Assembly: GCF_018327705.1 (NCBI RefSeq) | Contig: NZ_BNEM01000002.1 | Location: forward strand, 2,914,001-2,978,000 | Direction of reading: 5' to 3' | Length of the DNA: 64,000 nucleotides | From: Catellatospora sp. TT07R-123 | GTDB taxonomy: Bacteria > Actinomycetota > Actinomycetes > Mycobacteriales > Micromonosporaceae | Shown: in pieces, positions 44,171 to 52,820 of the stretch | Position numbering within the stretch: position 1 is the stretch's first letter | Layout of the letters: every line of letters starts with the position of its first letter | The notes under the pieces: model-generated | Database searches by the model: none | What the model saw: only the letters and a program-made list of their open reading frames with translations | Told to the model about the DNA's origin: nothing | Translations under genes and position numbers: made by a program

Positions 44171-45355
44171 CTAGCCTTCGAAGATCTCCGCCCGGCGTAC
44201 GTGCCCGAGCCTCGGGGTCACCTCCAGCCGCAGCCACATGTCCTTGCGCAGCCGTCCGTGCAGCTCGGCGCCGACCTCGTAGCGGACCGCCGCGCCGGCG
44301 CCCTCGTCGACGGCCACCGCCGGCGGCCCCGCCTCGTCGCCGGACCCCTCCTCCAGCCGGACCACCGGCCCGGTCACGATCCGCACCGGATGGGTGAGGT
44401 CGTACGCCCCCCGGTAGGCGATCCGGCCGATCACGAACACGCCGAGCGCCCAGAGGAGCCAGCCCGCGGCCAGCGCCAGCGGCGGCCACAGCAGCGCCAG
44501 CTCGGGCAGGGTCAGGTCGGCCGACAGCATGGACAGCACGATCAGCCACGCGCCGAAGAACACCAGCCCGCCCGGCAGCGCGAACAGCGCGCCCTTCGGG
44601 GCCAAGCCCGCGGACAGACCGCGCGGGTGCACGACGGGGATGCGGCGCCAGGTGCCGTCGCGCCGCGACCACGCGAAGTCGCCCGCACCTTCCGCGAACG
44701 GCGACGCGGCCAGGCCCGGCACCTTCGCCCCGGCGGCGACGGCGTACGGCAGGCGGGGGTCGGCAGGGTCGATCCGCTCGCGGCGCAGGCGTGCGTACAC
44801 GGCAGCGAGCCCGACGCCCCGGCCGTGCGGCACCAGCCGCCCCATCGTCCGCAACGGGACGGCGGCCACGCCCGCGCCGAGGACCACCAGGAAGATGTAG
44901 GGGCCGTAGCCGGTCAGCCACATCGCGACCGCCGCACCGATCCACGTGAACGTGAACACCGTCCACAGCAGAGTGCGCGCACCTGCGCTGACGCGCGGCC
45001 GGGCCAGCCCGCGGGCCTGGCCCGCGGCGCCGACGAAGCCGGCGAACCGCTCGTGCCACTGCTCGGCCTGCTTCTGCGAGCCGAGGTCGATCGCGCCCAG
45101 CGGGGTCGGCTCGGACCCGCCGGTGCGGTCGGTGACGGCGTCCACGACCTGCTGTTCGAACGCGGCCAGGCCGACCGGCCTCGGTGAGGGCGCCCGGATC
45201 GTCCCAGCCGCCTGGTCGTGGACGAGGACACCGCGCGCCACGAGGTCGAGCATCGTCGCGTACGCCCCGGCGGCGGCGAGCCGGCGCGGTGGCTGGACGA
45301 GCAGCGCGGCCAGGGCGGGCGGCTCGGCGGACGGCTGCGGGACAGGGGCTGCCAT
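44171..45355 (-). CDS. Membrane protein resembling the C-terminal part of DUF2207 proteins
   Basis: 394 aa. The N-terminal 115 residues look like a cytosolic winged-helix-like unit (AGAYATMLDLVARGVLVHDQ, later FEQQVVDAVTDRTGG). Two helix pairs follow at about 130-170 and 260-310, then a beta-rich C-terminus. This order recalls the C-terminal half of DUF2207 membrane proteins, whose function is unknown. TATCTT on the minus strand ends 6 nt before ATG 45355, suggesting a leaderless transcript. It is divergent from the next small membrane protein with a 140-bp gap. Confidence 0.7.
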   Translation of the reverse strand: MAAPVPQPSAEPPALAALLVQPPRRLAAAGAYATMLDLVARGVLVHDQAAGTIRAPSPRPVGLAAFEQQVVDAVTDRTGGSEPTPLGAIDLGSQKQAEQWHERFAGFVGAAGQARGLARPRVSAGARTLLWTVFTFTWIGAAVAMWLTGYGPYIFLVVLGAGVAAVPLRTMGRLVPHGRGVGLAAVYARLRRERIDPADPRLPYAVAAGAKVPGLAASPFAEGAGDFAWSRRDGTWRRIPVVHPRGLSAGLAPKGALFALPGGLVFFGAWLIVLSMLSADLTLPELALLWPPLALAAGWLLWALGVFVIGRIAYRGAYDLTHPVRIVTGPVVRLEEGSGDEAGPPAVAVDEGAGAAVRYEVGAELHGRLRKDMWLRLEVTPRLGHVRRAEIFEG

Positions 45356-45495
45356 GCCCCGAAGATATCGATCGCCGTCCACCCGGGCCGGCCCGCTGCC
45401 CGGTCGGCCAACCGGCCGTTGCGTGCTCCGGCGGCTGGGAGCAGGCTGAGGGCGGACGTCCGGTCGGGACGGTCCGGGGACGGGGAGAAGCCGCG

Positions 45496-46044
45496 ATGGA
45501 ACCATCGCCGAACAGGTTCGCCATGAACAGGGCCGCTGCGAAGTGGCTCTTCTGGGGTCTGGCGCTGCCGGTGCTGTCCCTGGGACTGCTGGTCGACAAG
45601 GCTGCGGAGATCGGCCCGGCCTGGCGGGCGCACCTCGGCACCGGCACTCCCGGGATCTACACCTACGGCCCGCGTGAATGCGTCCGGGGCGAGTGCACCC
45701 GGCTCGGCGACTGGATCTCCGACGACGGCCGGACAGCCCTGCGCCGGGTGCACGTCATCGACGCCCCCGACGGCGAGGTGCGCGAGGACGACACGGTCCG
45801 TGCCCTGTACACCGGCAACTCCGCCGGGGTCTACGTCGCGGGCGGCGGCGCGTGGCTGGCGGACGCCGCGTTGCTGCTGCTGGGGCTGCTCGGCCTGGCG
45901 GGCTGGTCGGTTGGGGTGATCATCCGGGCCGCCGGACCGGTCCGCAGGTGGCGCGAGCGGCGGGCCGAGCAGCTGGCCCGGCGGGAGCGGTACGCCCGCC
46001 AGGGCCGGATGCTGGCCGAACACGCCGCGCCGCCCGCCCCGTGA
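45496..46044 (+). CDS. Two-helix membrane protein, unknown
   Basis: 182 aa. Helices at about 17-36 and 116-140 bracket an external domain with two Cys (GPRECVRGECTRLGDW) likely to form a disulfide. The C-terminal tail is strongly basic and cytoplasmic (RRWRERRAEQLARRERYARQ). The topology is similar to the protein at 35604-35960, including the CxxxxC-type loop, but no sequence family is recognised. GGGGAGAAG precedes ATG 45496 by 5 nt. Confidence 0.68.
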   Translation: MEPSPNRFAMNRAAAKWLFWGLALPVLSLGLLVDKAAEIGPAWRAHLGTGTPGIYTYGPRECVRGECTRLGDWISDDGRTALRRVHVIDAPDGEVREDDTVRALYTGNSAGVYVAGGGAWLADAALLLLGLLGLAGWSVGVIIRAAGPVRRWRERRAEQLARRERYARQGRMLAEHAAPPAP

Positions 46045-46069
46045 CGGAGCGGGCGGCGCGAATCCGCCG

Positions 46070-47644
46070 CTAGGCGTACGTCTCGAACTCGGCGACCTTC
46101 GGCGCGCCGCCCGAACCGGTGATCCTGAACGTGATCTTGGTCAGCGACGTCGCGGAGAAGGCGATGGTGCCCGCCCCGCTGCCGGAGGCCAGCACGGCAC
46201 CGGTGCTGTAGTTGATCAGCTGCCAGGAGCCGATGCTGCCCGAGGTGCCGGACGGCTCCCGGATGACGACCCGGGACACGGTGACGGCCGAGCCCCACTT
46301 GATCGAGATGTCACCCGTCGCGCCGGACGGCGACCAGTAGGTGCTCAGGCTGCCGTCCCGGACGTTGCCGTAGCTGGTGTCGGCCGCCTTGCTGGAGCCG
46401 TCGGCGCCGGCGTTGGACGCGAGGCTGAGGTTGGTCCCGCTCGGCTGGCTGGGCGACGGGCTCGGCGACCGCGACGGGCTGGCCGACGGCACGGCGGAGC
46501 GGGACGGGCTGGCCGACGGCCCGGCGGTCGGCGACACCGGGACGCAGCTGCCGTTGGACACCTGCAGGCCCTTGTTGGCGCCCGCGGTCACGCTGACGAC
46601 GTTGGGCACGCAGCTGGCCGCGTCGAGGGTGTACGCGTACGGGATGCTGACCGTGGTGTTGGAGGTCGGGTTCGGACCGGCCGGGTAGTTTTCGGTGCCG
46701 GTGGCCGACCAGGTCACGTTGTCGAAGATGTTGCCGCTGACCTGCCAGTATCCGCGCGCGTCGGTGTAGAACGTGCCCAGCACGTCCTTGGAGTTCTTGA
46801 AGTAGTTGTTGTCGACCTTCGCCTTGGCCCCGGCCCTGGAGTTGATGCCGGACTCGTTGAGGCTGACGTAGTAGTTGTTGTAGATGTGCGCGGTGCCGCC
46901 GCGCAGCAGCGGGGTGCGGGAGTCGAGGTTCTCGTACAGGTTGTGGTGGAACGTGATGAAGCTGTTGCCCAGGTCGGTCTCGCTGGACCCGATCAGGCCG
47001 CCGCGGCCGGAGTTGCGCAGCGTGCTGTAGGACAGGGTCACGTACTGGGTGCTGTCCTTCATGTCGAACAGGCCGTCGAAGCCCTCGGCCTCGCCGCCGG
47101 ACGCCTCCAGGCTGACGTGGTCGACCCAGACGTTGCGGACGGTGCTCTCCATGCCGATGGCGTCACCGCCGTTGGAGGTGGGCGAGCCCGACTTCTTGAC
47201 GTTCTTGACCGTCACGTTCTGGATGATGATGTTGCTGGAGTCCCGGATGTGGATGCCGAGCTGGTCGAAGACCGCCCCGCCGCCGACCCCGATGATCGTG
47301 ACGTTGCTGATCTCCTTGAGCTCGATCTTGTCGGCGGCGGTGTTGCAGCTCGCGCCGGAGACCTTCGTGGTGTTGCCGTGGTTGATGGTGCCCTCGACCT
47401 GGATGATGATCGGGGTGCTGCTGCTGGCCCGGTTGCACAGGGCGGTGTGGATCGCGGTGCCGGTGGTGGCCCGCACCGTCTGGCCGCCAGCGCCGCCGGT
47501 GGTCCCGCCGTTCTGGGTGGCGTACCCGGTGACGCCGCCGGTGGCCGCCGAGGCCTGGGGCACCGACAGCGCCACCCCGATCCCGGCCGCGGCGGTCGTC
47601 GTGGCCAGGGCGGCGCAGATGCGCCAGGTGACTGCTCGTCTCAT
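46070..47644 (-). CDS. Secreted pectate lyase, polysaccharide lyase family 1, with C-terminal carbohydrate-binding-like module
   Basis: 524 aa. The signal peptide is about 1-33 (QASAA). The PL1 parallel beta-helix covers 40-375 with NVWVDHVSLEA, FITFHHNLYEN and SRTPLLRGGTAHIYNNYY, the conserved calcium- and substrate-binding stretches of pectate lyase C-like enzymes. A Ser/Pro linker (SPSRSPSPSPSQPS) joins a discoidin-like module (about 430-524, NLSLASNAGADGSSKAAD). It cleaves polygalacturonate by calcium-dependent beta-elimination outside the cell. GAGAAGAAG directly precedes ATG 47644. Possible LacI-type and direct-repeat sites lie 270-345 bp upstream. Confidence 0.92.
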   Translation of the reverse strand: MRRAVTWRICAALATTTAAAGIGVALSVPQASAATGGVTGYATQNGGTTGGAGGQTVRATTGTAIHTALCNRASSSTPIIIQVEGTINHGNTTKVSGASCNTAADKIELKEISNVTIIGVGGGAVFDQLGIHIRDSSNIIIQNVTVKNVKKSGSPTSNGGDAIGMESTVRNVWVDHVSLEASGGEAEGFDGLFDMKDSTQYVTLSYSTLRNSGRGGLIGSSETDLGNSFITFHHNLYENLDSRTPLLRGGTAHIYNNYYVSLNESGINSRAGAKAKVDNNYFKNSKDVLGTFYTDARGYWQVSGNIFDNVTWSATGTENYPAGPNPTSNTTVSIPYAYTLDAASCVPNVVSVTAGANKGLQVSNGSCVPVSPTAGPSASPSRSAVPSASPSRSPSPSPSQPSGTNLSLASNAGADGSSKAADTSYGNVRDGSLSTYWSPSGATGDISIKWGSAVTVSRVVIREPSGTSGSIGSWQLINYSTGAVLASGSGAGTIAFSATSLTKITFRITGSGGAPKVAEFETYA

Positions 47645-47913
47645 CTTCTTCTCGCCTTCGTCTTCGGGTGCGGGTGTCCGGGGTCGCCCCGGAGGGTCGC
47701 CGAGCCGCCGGCCTGCGGCCGGTCGGGCTCGTCGCCCCGGGTTCCCGGATGGGGTATGGCGACACGGCCGGTCCTGCGGATCCGCAGTGGCCGCGTCCAG
47801 GTCGAACCGATCCGCGGGGTTCCCTACTGAGCCGGCGGCATCCGATCCGGGCATGGTCGGACGGTCGGCGCCCACACGGTCCGTGCGGCGGGTCGCCCGC
47901 CCCGCCGACGCTT

Positions 47914-47927
47914 GGAAAGCGCATTCC
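47914..47927. promoter_or_regulatory. Possible LacI-type operator upstream of the pectate lyase gene
   Basis: GGAAAGCGCATTCC is a 14-bp palindrome broken at one base pair around a central GCGC, like LacI-family sites. It lies 270 bp from the pectate lyase start in a 616-bp non-coding region. A minus-strand TTGACT (47957-47962) could be a -35 element. Confidence 0.4.
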
Positions 47928-47973
47928 CGTTACACGGTGCGTCCCTGACGCAGCGAAGTCAATGGATGAGCGT

Positions 47974-47990
47974 TTGCAGGATTGTTGCAG
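47974..47990. promoter_or_regulatory. Direct TTGCAG repeats one helical turn apart
   Basis: TTGCAG at 47974-47979 and 47985-47990, 11 bp apart, in a locally AT-richer stretch upstream of the pectate lyase gene. It is a candidate regulator site only. The rest of 47645-48260 shows no gene with support. Confidence 0.3.
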
Positions 47991-48260
47991 CGTCCGGCGC
48001 TGCGCGAGGCACGGCGGCGACGCCGGAACCCCCGTGACCGCCGGCCGGCGCGCCGTCGCGGGAGGCGGTGGCCTGTTCGGACCGGCGCCGCGGTCCGGGT
48101 CGCGGGCGGCGCCCGCCCGATCAGCCCGACCTGGCCCCGCATCGGCCCGATCCCAGATTGCTGGGATCGTCGCGGCCACCGGTGCGCGGTAGCTTCACGC
48201 CGTCCGAGGATGTGCTCCGGTGGGGAGGCGTTTCATGCGGCGGGTGGCAGGGGTGCGGTC

Positions 48261-50666
48261 ATGAGCGGCAGCATCGATCCGACAGGGTCGTTCAACAGCA
48301 ATCCGAACAACAACCCGCAGCGACCGCCTTACCAGCCCGAGGTGCCCAAGGAGATCCCGAAGGAGATACCGGAGACCGTCAAGCCGCCGACGACGCCGGA
48401 GGGGCCCGCGTTCGAGGTGGAGCAGAAGGGGCTCGAAAACTACGGGCGCGCCAAGGTCAACATAGACAACCCCGGGCTCAACGGGCAGGCCGCCACCACC
48501 GAGGCGGGCGCTGCCGAGACGGCCGCCGCTGAGACAGCCGCCGCCGAAACGGCTGCCGCCGAGACCGTCGTCGCGGGTGAGACTGTCGTCGCGGGTGAGA
48601 CCGTCGTCGCCGGCGAGGTCGTCGTGGTCAGCGAAGCCGCCGCCGGCGGGTTCGTGCTGGGTCCGTTCCTCATCGCCGGCCTGGTGCTGCTGCTCATCGG
48701 TGGCGTGCTGTGGTGGGTGTTCATCCGCAAGCCCGCGGCGGTCACCGCACCTCCCCCGGCGGCCACAGCCGCGGCGTCGGCCCCGGCCGGGGAGCAGCCC
48801 ACGGCGCAGCAGGTCGCGGGACGGCCCGCGCACTCGCTGGGCGACCCGCACCTGCTGACCTTCGACGGGTACTCCTACGACTTCCAGGCCGTCGGCGAGT
48901 TCGTGCTCACCCGGTCCACCGTGGACGACTTCGAGGTCCAGGGCCGCCACCAGCCTCCGGTCGGCGTCTTCGGGCCGAACGTCGCGATCACCGTCGCCGT
49001 GGCGATCCGCGCCGACGGCCACCGGATCGCGATCTACGACACGACCCGGGGCGTGCTGGTCGACGGCGCACCGGCCGGACCGGGCACGGTGTCACTCGGC
49101 AGCGCCTCCGCCACCGTGACGGCCGACGGGATGACGGTGACCCTCGCCGACGGCACGGTCGTCACCGTCACGCGCGGCACATACTTCATGAGCACCGAGA
49201 TCGCCCCGTCGCCCGCCCGCGCCGCGCGCATGGAGGGGCTGCTCGGCGACTTCGACGGCGACCCGGCCGACGACCTGCGCCCCCGGGGCGGCACCGAGGT
49301 CGTGCAGCCGGACACCCGCGAGGCGCTCTACGACCGGTACGGCGACACCTGGCGCATCACCCAGCAGGCCTCGCTGTTCGACTACCTGCCCGGGGAGAGC
49401 ACGCAGAAGTTCACCGACAAGTCCTACCCGCACGAGCTGACCGGCGCGGACACGCTCACCGCGCAGGAGCGTGCCGACGCGGAGAAGATCTGCCGCGACG
49501 CGGGCGTGCTGCGCGAGGACGTGCTGGCCGGGTGCATCCTCGACGTCGGCACCACCAAGGACCCGGCGTTCGCCGCCGACGCCGCCGCGCACCAGGCGAT
49601 CAAGACCGTCGCCGTAGAGCTCGGACAGCAGCAGACCGCCACGCTGGCGCACAAGCTGGCCGGGGCGGCGTACACGGTCACCGGGCATGCCGGGCAGCGG
49701 CTGGCCGTCGAGGTCGGCGCCATCACGCCCGGCGACACCCGCGACGGCGCATGCCGGTTCGACGTGGACGCCTACCTGCTCGGCCCGGACTACGCGGAGC
49801 TGTGGCACCGCTGGATCGGCAACGGCGGCTGCGACCAGGCGTTCGGGCCGGTCACCCTGCCCACCGACGGCACCTACCGGCTGGTGCTGCTCGGCGGGCG
49901 CGGCGAGGTGATCAAGACGCAGACCGGCACGGTCGACTTCCGGATCGTGGACGTGCCCGCGCCGCAGGTCACGCCGCTAAACCTGGGCGCCAGGGTGAAC
50001 GGGAAGATCGAGTCGACGTTCGCCGCCGACGAATGGTGGTTCACCGCCGCCGCCGGGCAGCGGTTCGCCCTGGACATCGCCTCGATCACCGCCGACGGCG
50101 CGAGCGAGAAGTGCCGCCTCGACCTCGACGCCGACGTGTACGCCCCCGACGGCAGCCAGGTGTTCCACGCCTGGATCGGCAACGGCGGCTGCTACGCGCA
50201 CCCGTTCACCGCCACCGCCGCCGGCACGTACCGGCTGGTGGTCAAGGGCGGGGCCGGGCCGGTCATCCGCTCCCGCACCGGGTCGTACGCCCTGGCGGTG
50301 CTCGGTGTGCCCGCTCCCGACGTCCGCCCGCTCAAGCTGGGCGCCGCGTCCGCCGGGAAGATCGAGGCGGTTTTCGCCGCCGACGAGTGGCGGTTCACCG
50401 CGACCGCCGGGCAGCAGCTCGTGTTCGACGTCAAGACCATCACCCCGGACGGCGCGAAGGGCTGCCGGATGGACCTCGACGCCACCGCGTACGCCCCCGA
50501 CGGCACCGAGGTCTTCCACGGCTGGATCGGCAACGGCGGCTGCGGCTTGTCGCACCCGTTCACCGCGACCGCCGCGGGGACGTACCGGCTGGTGGTCGAG
50601 GGCGGTGCCGGGTCGGTCATCCCCGAGCGCACCGGCGCCTACACGTTCGCCGTCAGCGGGTCCTGA
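48261..50666 (+). CDS. vWD-domain protein with one membrane helix and three C-terminal repeat domains
   Basis: 801 aa. A Pro/Asn-rich cytoplasmic N-terminus contains a degenerate AAET/VVAGET tandem repeat (about 84-120). One membrane helix follows (about 132-155), then an external von Willebrand factor D-like domain starting HSLGDPHLLTFDGYSYDFQA (about 192-350). A linker leads to three tandem domains of about 110 residues, each ending FxxWIGNGGC or similar and GTYRLVL, resembling pre-peptidase C-terminal (PPC) folds. vWD domains mediate adhesion and multimerisation in animals and are rare in bacteria. ATG 48261 has AGGGG 9 nt upstream. The role is unknown, possibly surface adhesion. Confidence 0.82.
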   Translation: MSGSIDPTGSFNSNPNNNPQRPPYQPEVPKEIPKEIPETVKPPTTPEGPAFEVEQKGLENYGRAKVNIDNPGLNGQAATTEAGAAETAAAETAAAETAAAETVVAGETVVAGETVVAGEVVVVSEAAAGGFVLGPFLIAGLVLLLIGGVLWWVFIRKPAAVTAPPPAATAAASAPAGEQPTAQQVAGRPAHSLGDPHLLTFDGYSYDFQAVGEFVLTRSTVDDFEVQGRHQPPVGVFGPNVAITVAVAIRADGHRIAIYDTTRGVLVDGAPAGPGTVSLGSASATVTADGMTVTLADGTVVTVTRGTYFMSTEIAPSPARAARMEGLLGDFDGDPADDLRPRGGTEVVQPDTREALYDRYGDTWRITQQASLFDYLPGESTQKFTDKSYPHELTGADTLTAQERADAEKICRDAGVLREDVLAGCILDVGTTKDPAFAADAAAHQAIKTVAVELGQQQTATLAHKLAGAAYTVTGHAGQRLAVEVGAITPGDTRDGACRFDVDAYLLGPDYAELWHRWIGNGGCDQAFGPVTLPTDGTYRLVLLGGRGEVIKTQTGTVDFRIVDVPAPQVTPLNLGARVNGKIESTFAADEWWFTAAAGQRFALDIASITADGASEKCRLDLDADVYAPDGSQVFHAWIGNGGCYAHPFTATAAGTYRLVVKGGAGPVIRSRTGSYALAVLGVPAPDVRPLKLGAASAGKIEAVFAADEWRFTATAGQQLVFDVKTITPDGAKGCRMDLDATAYAPDGTEVFHGWIGNGGCGLSHPFTATAAGTYRLVVEGGAGSVIPERTGAYTFAVSGS
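48510..48620 (+). repeat. Coding tandem repeat (15-bp x4, then 18-bp x3)
   Basis: Units encode AAETA four times then VVAGET three times with few substitutions, suggesting slippage-prone expansion just before the membrane helix. Confidence 0.8.
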
Positions 50667-50801
50667 ACCGCCGCCGCACCGCCCGGATCGGCGACCCCCG
50701 AGGTGGCCGATCCGGGCGGACCAGGCAGGACCGCACGTCGGCGGCCTGAGCCGGAACTCACAGCCGAAACACGGTCTTTACTTCCGTGCGCGGTCTATCT
50801 A

Positions 50802-50817
50802 CTGTGAACGTTCACAG
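50802..50817. promoter_or_regulatory. GalR/LacI-type operator 1 upstream of the GH53 gene
   Basis: CTGTGAACGTTCACAG is a perfect 16-bp palindrome with central CG. It directly follows the AT-rich TATCTA sequence that may be a -10 element. Confidence 0.75.
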
Positions 50818-50883
50818 ACCCCTTGGGCACATCGCTCCTCCATAAAACACCACCAGCCCACGGGGCCTGCGTCTGCGATCGGT

Positions 50884-50897
50884 TGTGAACGTTCACA
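50884..50897. promoter_or_regulatory. GalR/LacI-type operator 2 upstream of the GH53 gene
   Basis: TGTGAACGTTCACA is identical to the core of operator 1, with centres 81 bp apart, close to eight helical turns, so looping between two bound repressors is feasible. It lies 66 bp before the start codon. Confidence 0.75.
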
Positions 50898-50962
50898 GAC
50901 GACTCCGGCCCGGTCGCACCCGGGACCGTCCCCGCAGTACGTCTCGATTCAAGGAGGTTGAG

Positions 50963-52090
50963 ATGATGGCGCCCCACCGCCGCCCCGGAGCCCGGGCCGC
51001 GCTGCTCCTCGTGACCGCGCTCCTGCCCGCGACCCTGCTCTCCCCTGCGGCTCCCGCCGCCGCCGCGAACACGCTGTCCATGCTCGGCGCCGACGTGTCC
51101 TCGGTGCAGCGCAGCCTGGACCTGGGGGCGAAGTACTACGACGCCGCCGGGACCGCCAAGGACCCGCTGGACATCCTCAAGGGCCTCGGCGTCAACTACG
51201 CCCGCCTGCGGGTCTGGAACAACCCCGCCAGCGGCTACAACAACAAGGCCAAGGTCCTGGCGTACGCCAAGACCGTCAAGGCCAAGGGCCTGAAGCTGAT
51301 GGTCGACTTCCACTACTCCGACACCTGGGCCGACCCGGGCAAGCAGTACAAGCCCGCCGCGTGGGCCGGTCACGGCATCAGCCAGCTCCAGACCGACGTC
51401 TACAACTACACCTACGACGTCTGCAACAGCCTGAAGGCCCAGGGCACCACCCCCGACAGCATCCAGATCGGCAACGAGATCAACGTCGGCATGCTGTGGA
51501 ACGACGGCAAGGTCGTCAACAACGACTTCACCAACCTGAGCCTGCTGCTCAAGTCCGGCTACAACGCCGTCAAGGCCTGCAACAGCGGCACCCAGGTCAT
51601 CATCCACACCGCCGACGCCGACAGCATGGCCAACGCCCGCTGGTTCTACGACGGCATCAAGGCCAAGGGCGTCACCTGGGACATCACCGGCCTGTCGTAC
51701 TACTGCATGTGGCACGGCAGCCTGACCAACCTGTACAACGTCATCGCCGACGTGAAGTCCCGCTACGGCAAGCCGGTCGTGCTCGCCGAGACGGCGTACC
51801 CGTTCACCTCGGCCAACGCCGACAGCCAGGCCAACTCGGTCTCCGGCGCCGAGCCCTGCTCGGGCTACCCGGCGACCTGGAGCGGGCAGGCCACCGAGTT
51901 CACCCACGTGCAGAACACCGCCCGCAACGCCGGGGCGATCGGCGTCTTCTACTGGGAGCCCACCTGGTACGCGATCTCCGGCAACGGCTGGGATCCGGCC
52001 AACATCAACGGCACCGGCGATCAGTGGGACAACATGGCCGTCTTCGACTGGACCGGCCACGTGAACCCCGGCGTCAGATGGACGCCGTGA
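50963..52090 (+). CDS. Secreted arabinogalactan endo-beta-1,4-galactanase, GH53
   Basis: 375 aa. The signal peptide is about 1-34 (PAAAAN). The catalytic barrel has the acid/base Glu172 in IQIGNEINVGMLW and the nucleophile Glu276 in VVLAETAYP. FHYSDTWADPGKQ is the diagnostic GH53 loop. The enzyme cuts beta-1,4-galactan side chains of pectin, complementing the nearby pectate lyase. No binding module is attached. AAGGAGG at 50951-50957 precedes ATG 50963 (an ATG three bases later is equally possible). Two perfect GalR-like operators upstream imply galactose- or galactan-dependent induction by an unseen LacI-family repressor. Confidence 0.95.
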   Translation: MMAPHRRPGARAALLLVTALLPATLLSPAAPAAAANTLSMLGADVSSVQRSLDLGAKYYDAAGTAKDPLDILKGLGVNYARLRVWNNPASGYNNKAKVLAYAKTVKAKGLKLMVDFHYSDTWADPGKQYKPAAWAGHGISQLQTDVYNYTYDVCNSLKAQGTTPDSIQIGNEINVGMLWNDGKVVNNDFTNLSLLLKSGYNAVKACNSGTQVIIHTADADSMANARWFYDGIKAKGVTWDITGLSYYCMWHGSLTNLYNVIADVKSRYGKPVVLAETAYPFTSANADSQANSVSGAEPCSGYPATWSGQATEFTHVQNTARNAGAIGVFYWEPTWYAISGNGWDPANINGTGDQWDNMAVFDWTGHVNPGVRWTP

Positions 52091-52109
52091 CCCGGCGGCA
52101 GCCCTGACG

Positions 52110-52157
52110 GGTGCCCCGGCGCTCGGCCGCCTCCCTACCGGCCGACGCCGGGGCACC
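52110..52157. terminator. Hairpin between the GH53 gene and the PPOX-family gene
   Basis: A 12-bp stem (52110-52121 with 52146-52157) continues after one mismatch with 6 more pairs, between convergent genes. Confidence 0.75.
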
Positions 52158-52175
52158 GCGCGCCGTCGCGGGCGG

Positions 52176-52715
52176 TCACCCGCCGTGGGTGGCGATGTTG
52201 ACCCCGACCGGGGGCGGGAAGCGCGTGATGAAGTCGCACAGGGTGACATGGGTCGGCTTGATCGTGACCACGGTCATGTCGGACGTGTGCTCGCGCTTGT
52301 GGTGCTCCCACTCCTTCATGCTGGCCTCGCCCACCATCCGGCGGGACGCCTCGACGTGCTCCCAGGGCAGGCCCTGCCGCAGCTCCATCGTGGCGGTGCC
52401 GCGCACCAGCATGATGAGCGGCGTGTAGTCGGCCACGGGCGGCCCGAGCTGGGCGATCACCTTGGCGCGCGGCTCCGGCGACATCGTGTCGACGGTGAAG
52501 GCCACCTGGGGATGCGCCGCGATCGCCCTGACCTTGTACGCCGCGGTCGGGGACGCGAAGACGAAGGCTCTGCCATTCCAGGCGTACGAGACCGGGACGG
52601 CACGGGGGTGGCCGTCCAGCCCGACGTACGACAGGCGCATGAAGACCGGCGCCTCCAGCAGGGTCTGCGCCACGGGATCGGTGTTGATCAGGCTGACGAT
52701 CTGCTCGTATTTCAT
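52176..52715 (-). CDS. Pyridoxamine 5'-phosphate oxidase-fold flavin/heme-binding protein
   Basis: 179 aa. The split beta-barrel pattern MRLSYVGLDGHPRAVPVSYA, then AFVFASPTAAYKVRAIAAHP, matches the PPOX-like superfamily, which binds FMN, F420 or heme. Most such actinomycete proteins are F420- or FMN-dependent reductases with unknown substrates; the cofactor cannot be chosen from sequence alone. GGAAGGG lies upstream of ATG 52715. It is monocistronic, tail-to-tail with GH53 and 105 bp upstream of the next minus-strand stop. Confidence 0.82.
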   Translation of the reverse strand: MKYEQIVSLINTDPVAQTLLEAPVFMRLSYVGLDGHPRAVPVSYAWNGRAFVFASPTAAYKVRAIAAHPQVAFTVDTMSPEPRAKVIAQLGPPVADYTPLIMLVRGTATMELRQGLPWEHVEASRRMVGEASMKEWEHHKREHTSDMTVVTIKPTHVTLCDFITRFPPPVGVNIATHGG

Positions 52716-52820
52716 GGGACACCCTTCCGCAGGAGCGGGATGCCTCCAAATTAGACAGATGTCGCGGGCGATTCTTCTCTCAGAGTGCCCATGCGAACAC
52801 GACAGGTGACAGCGCGGAGG

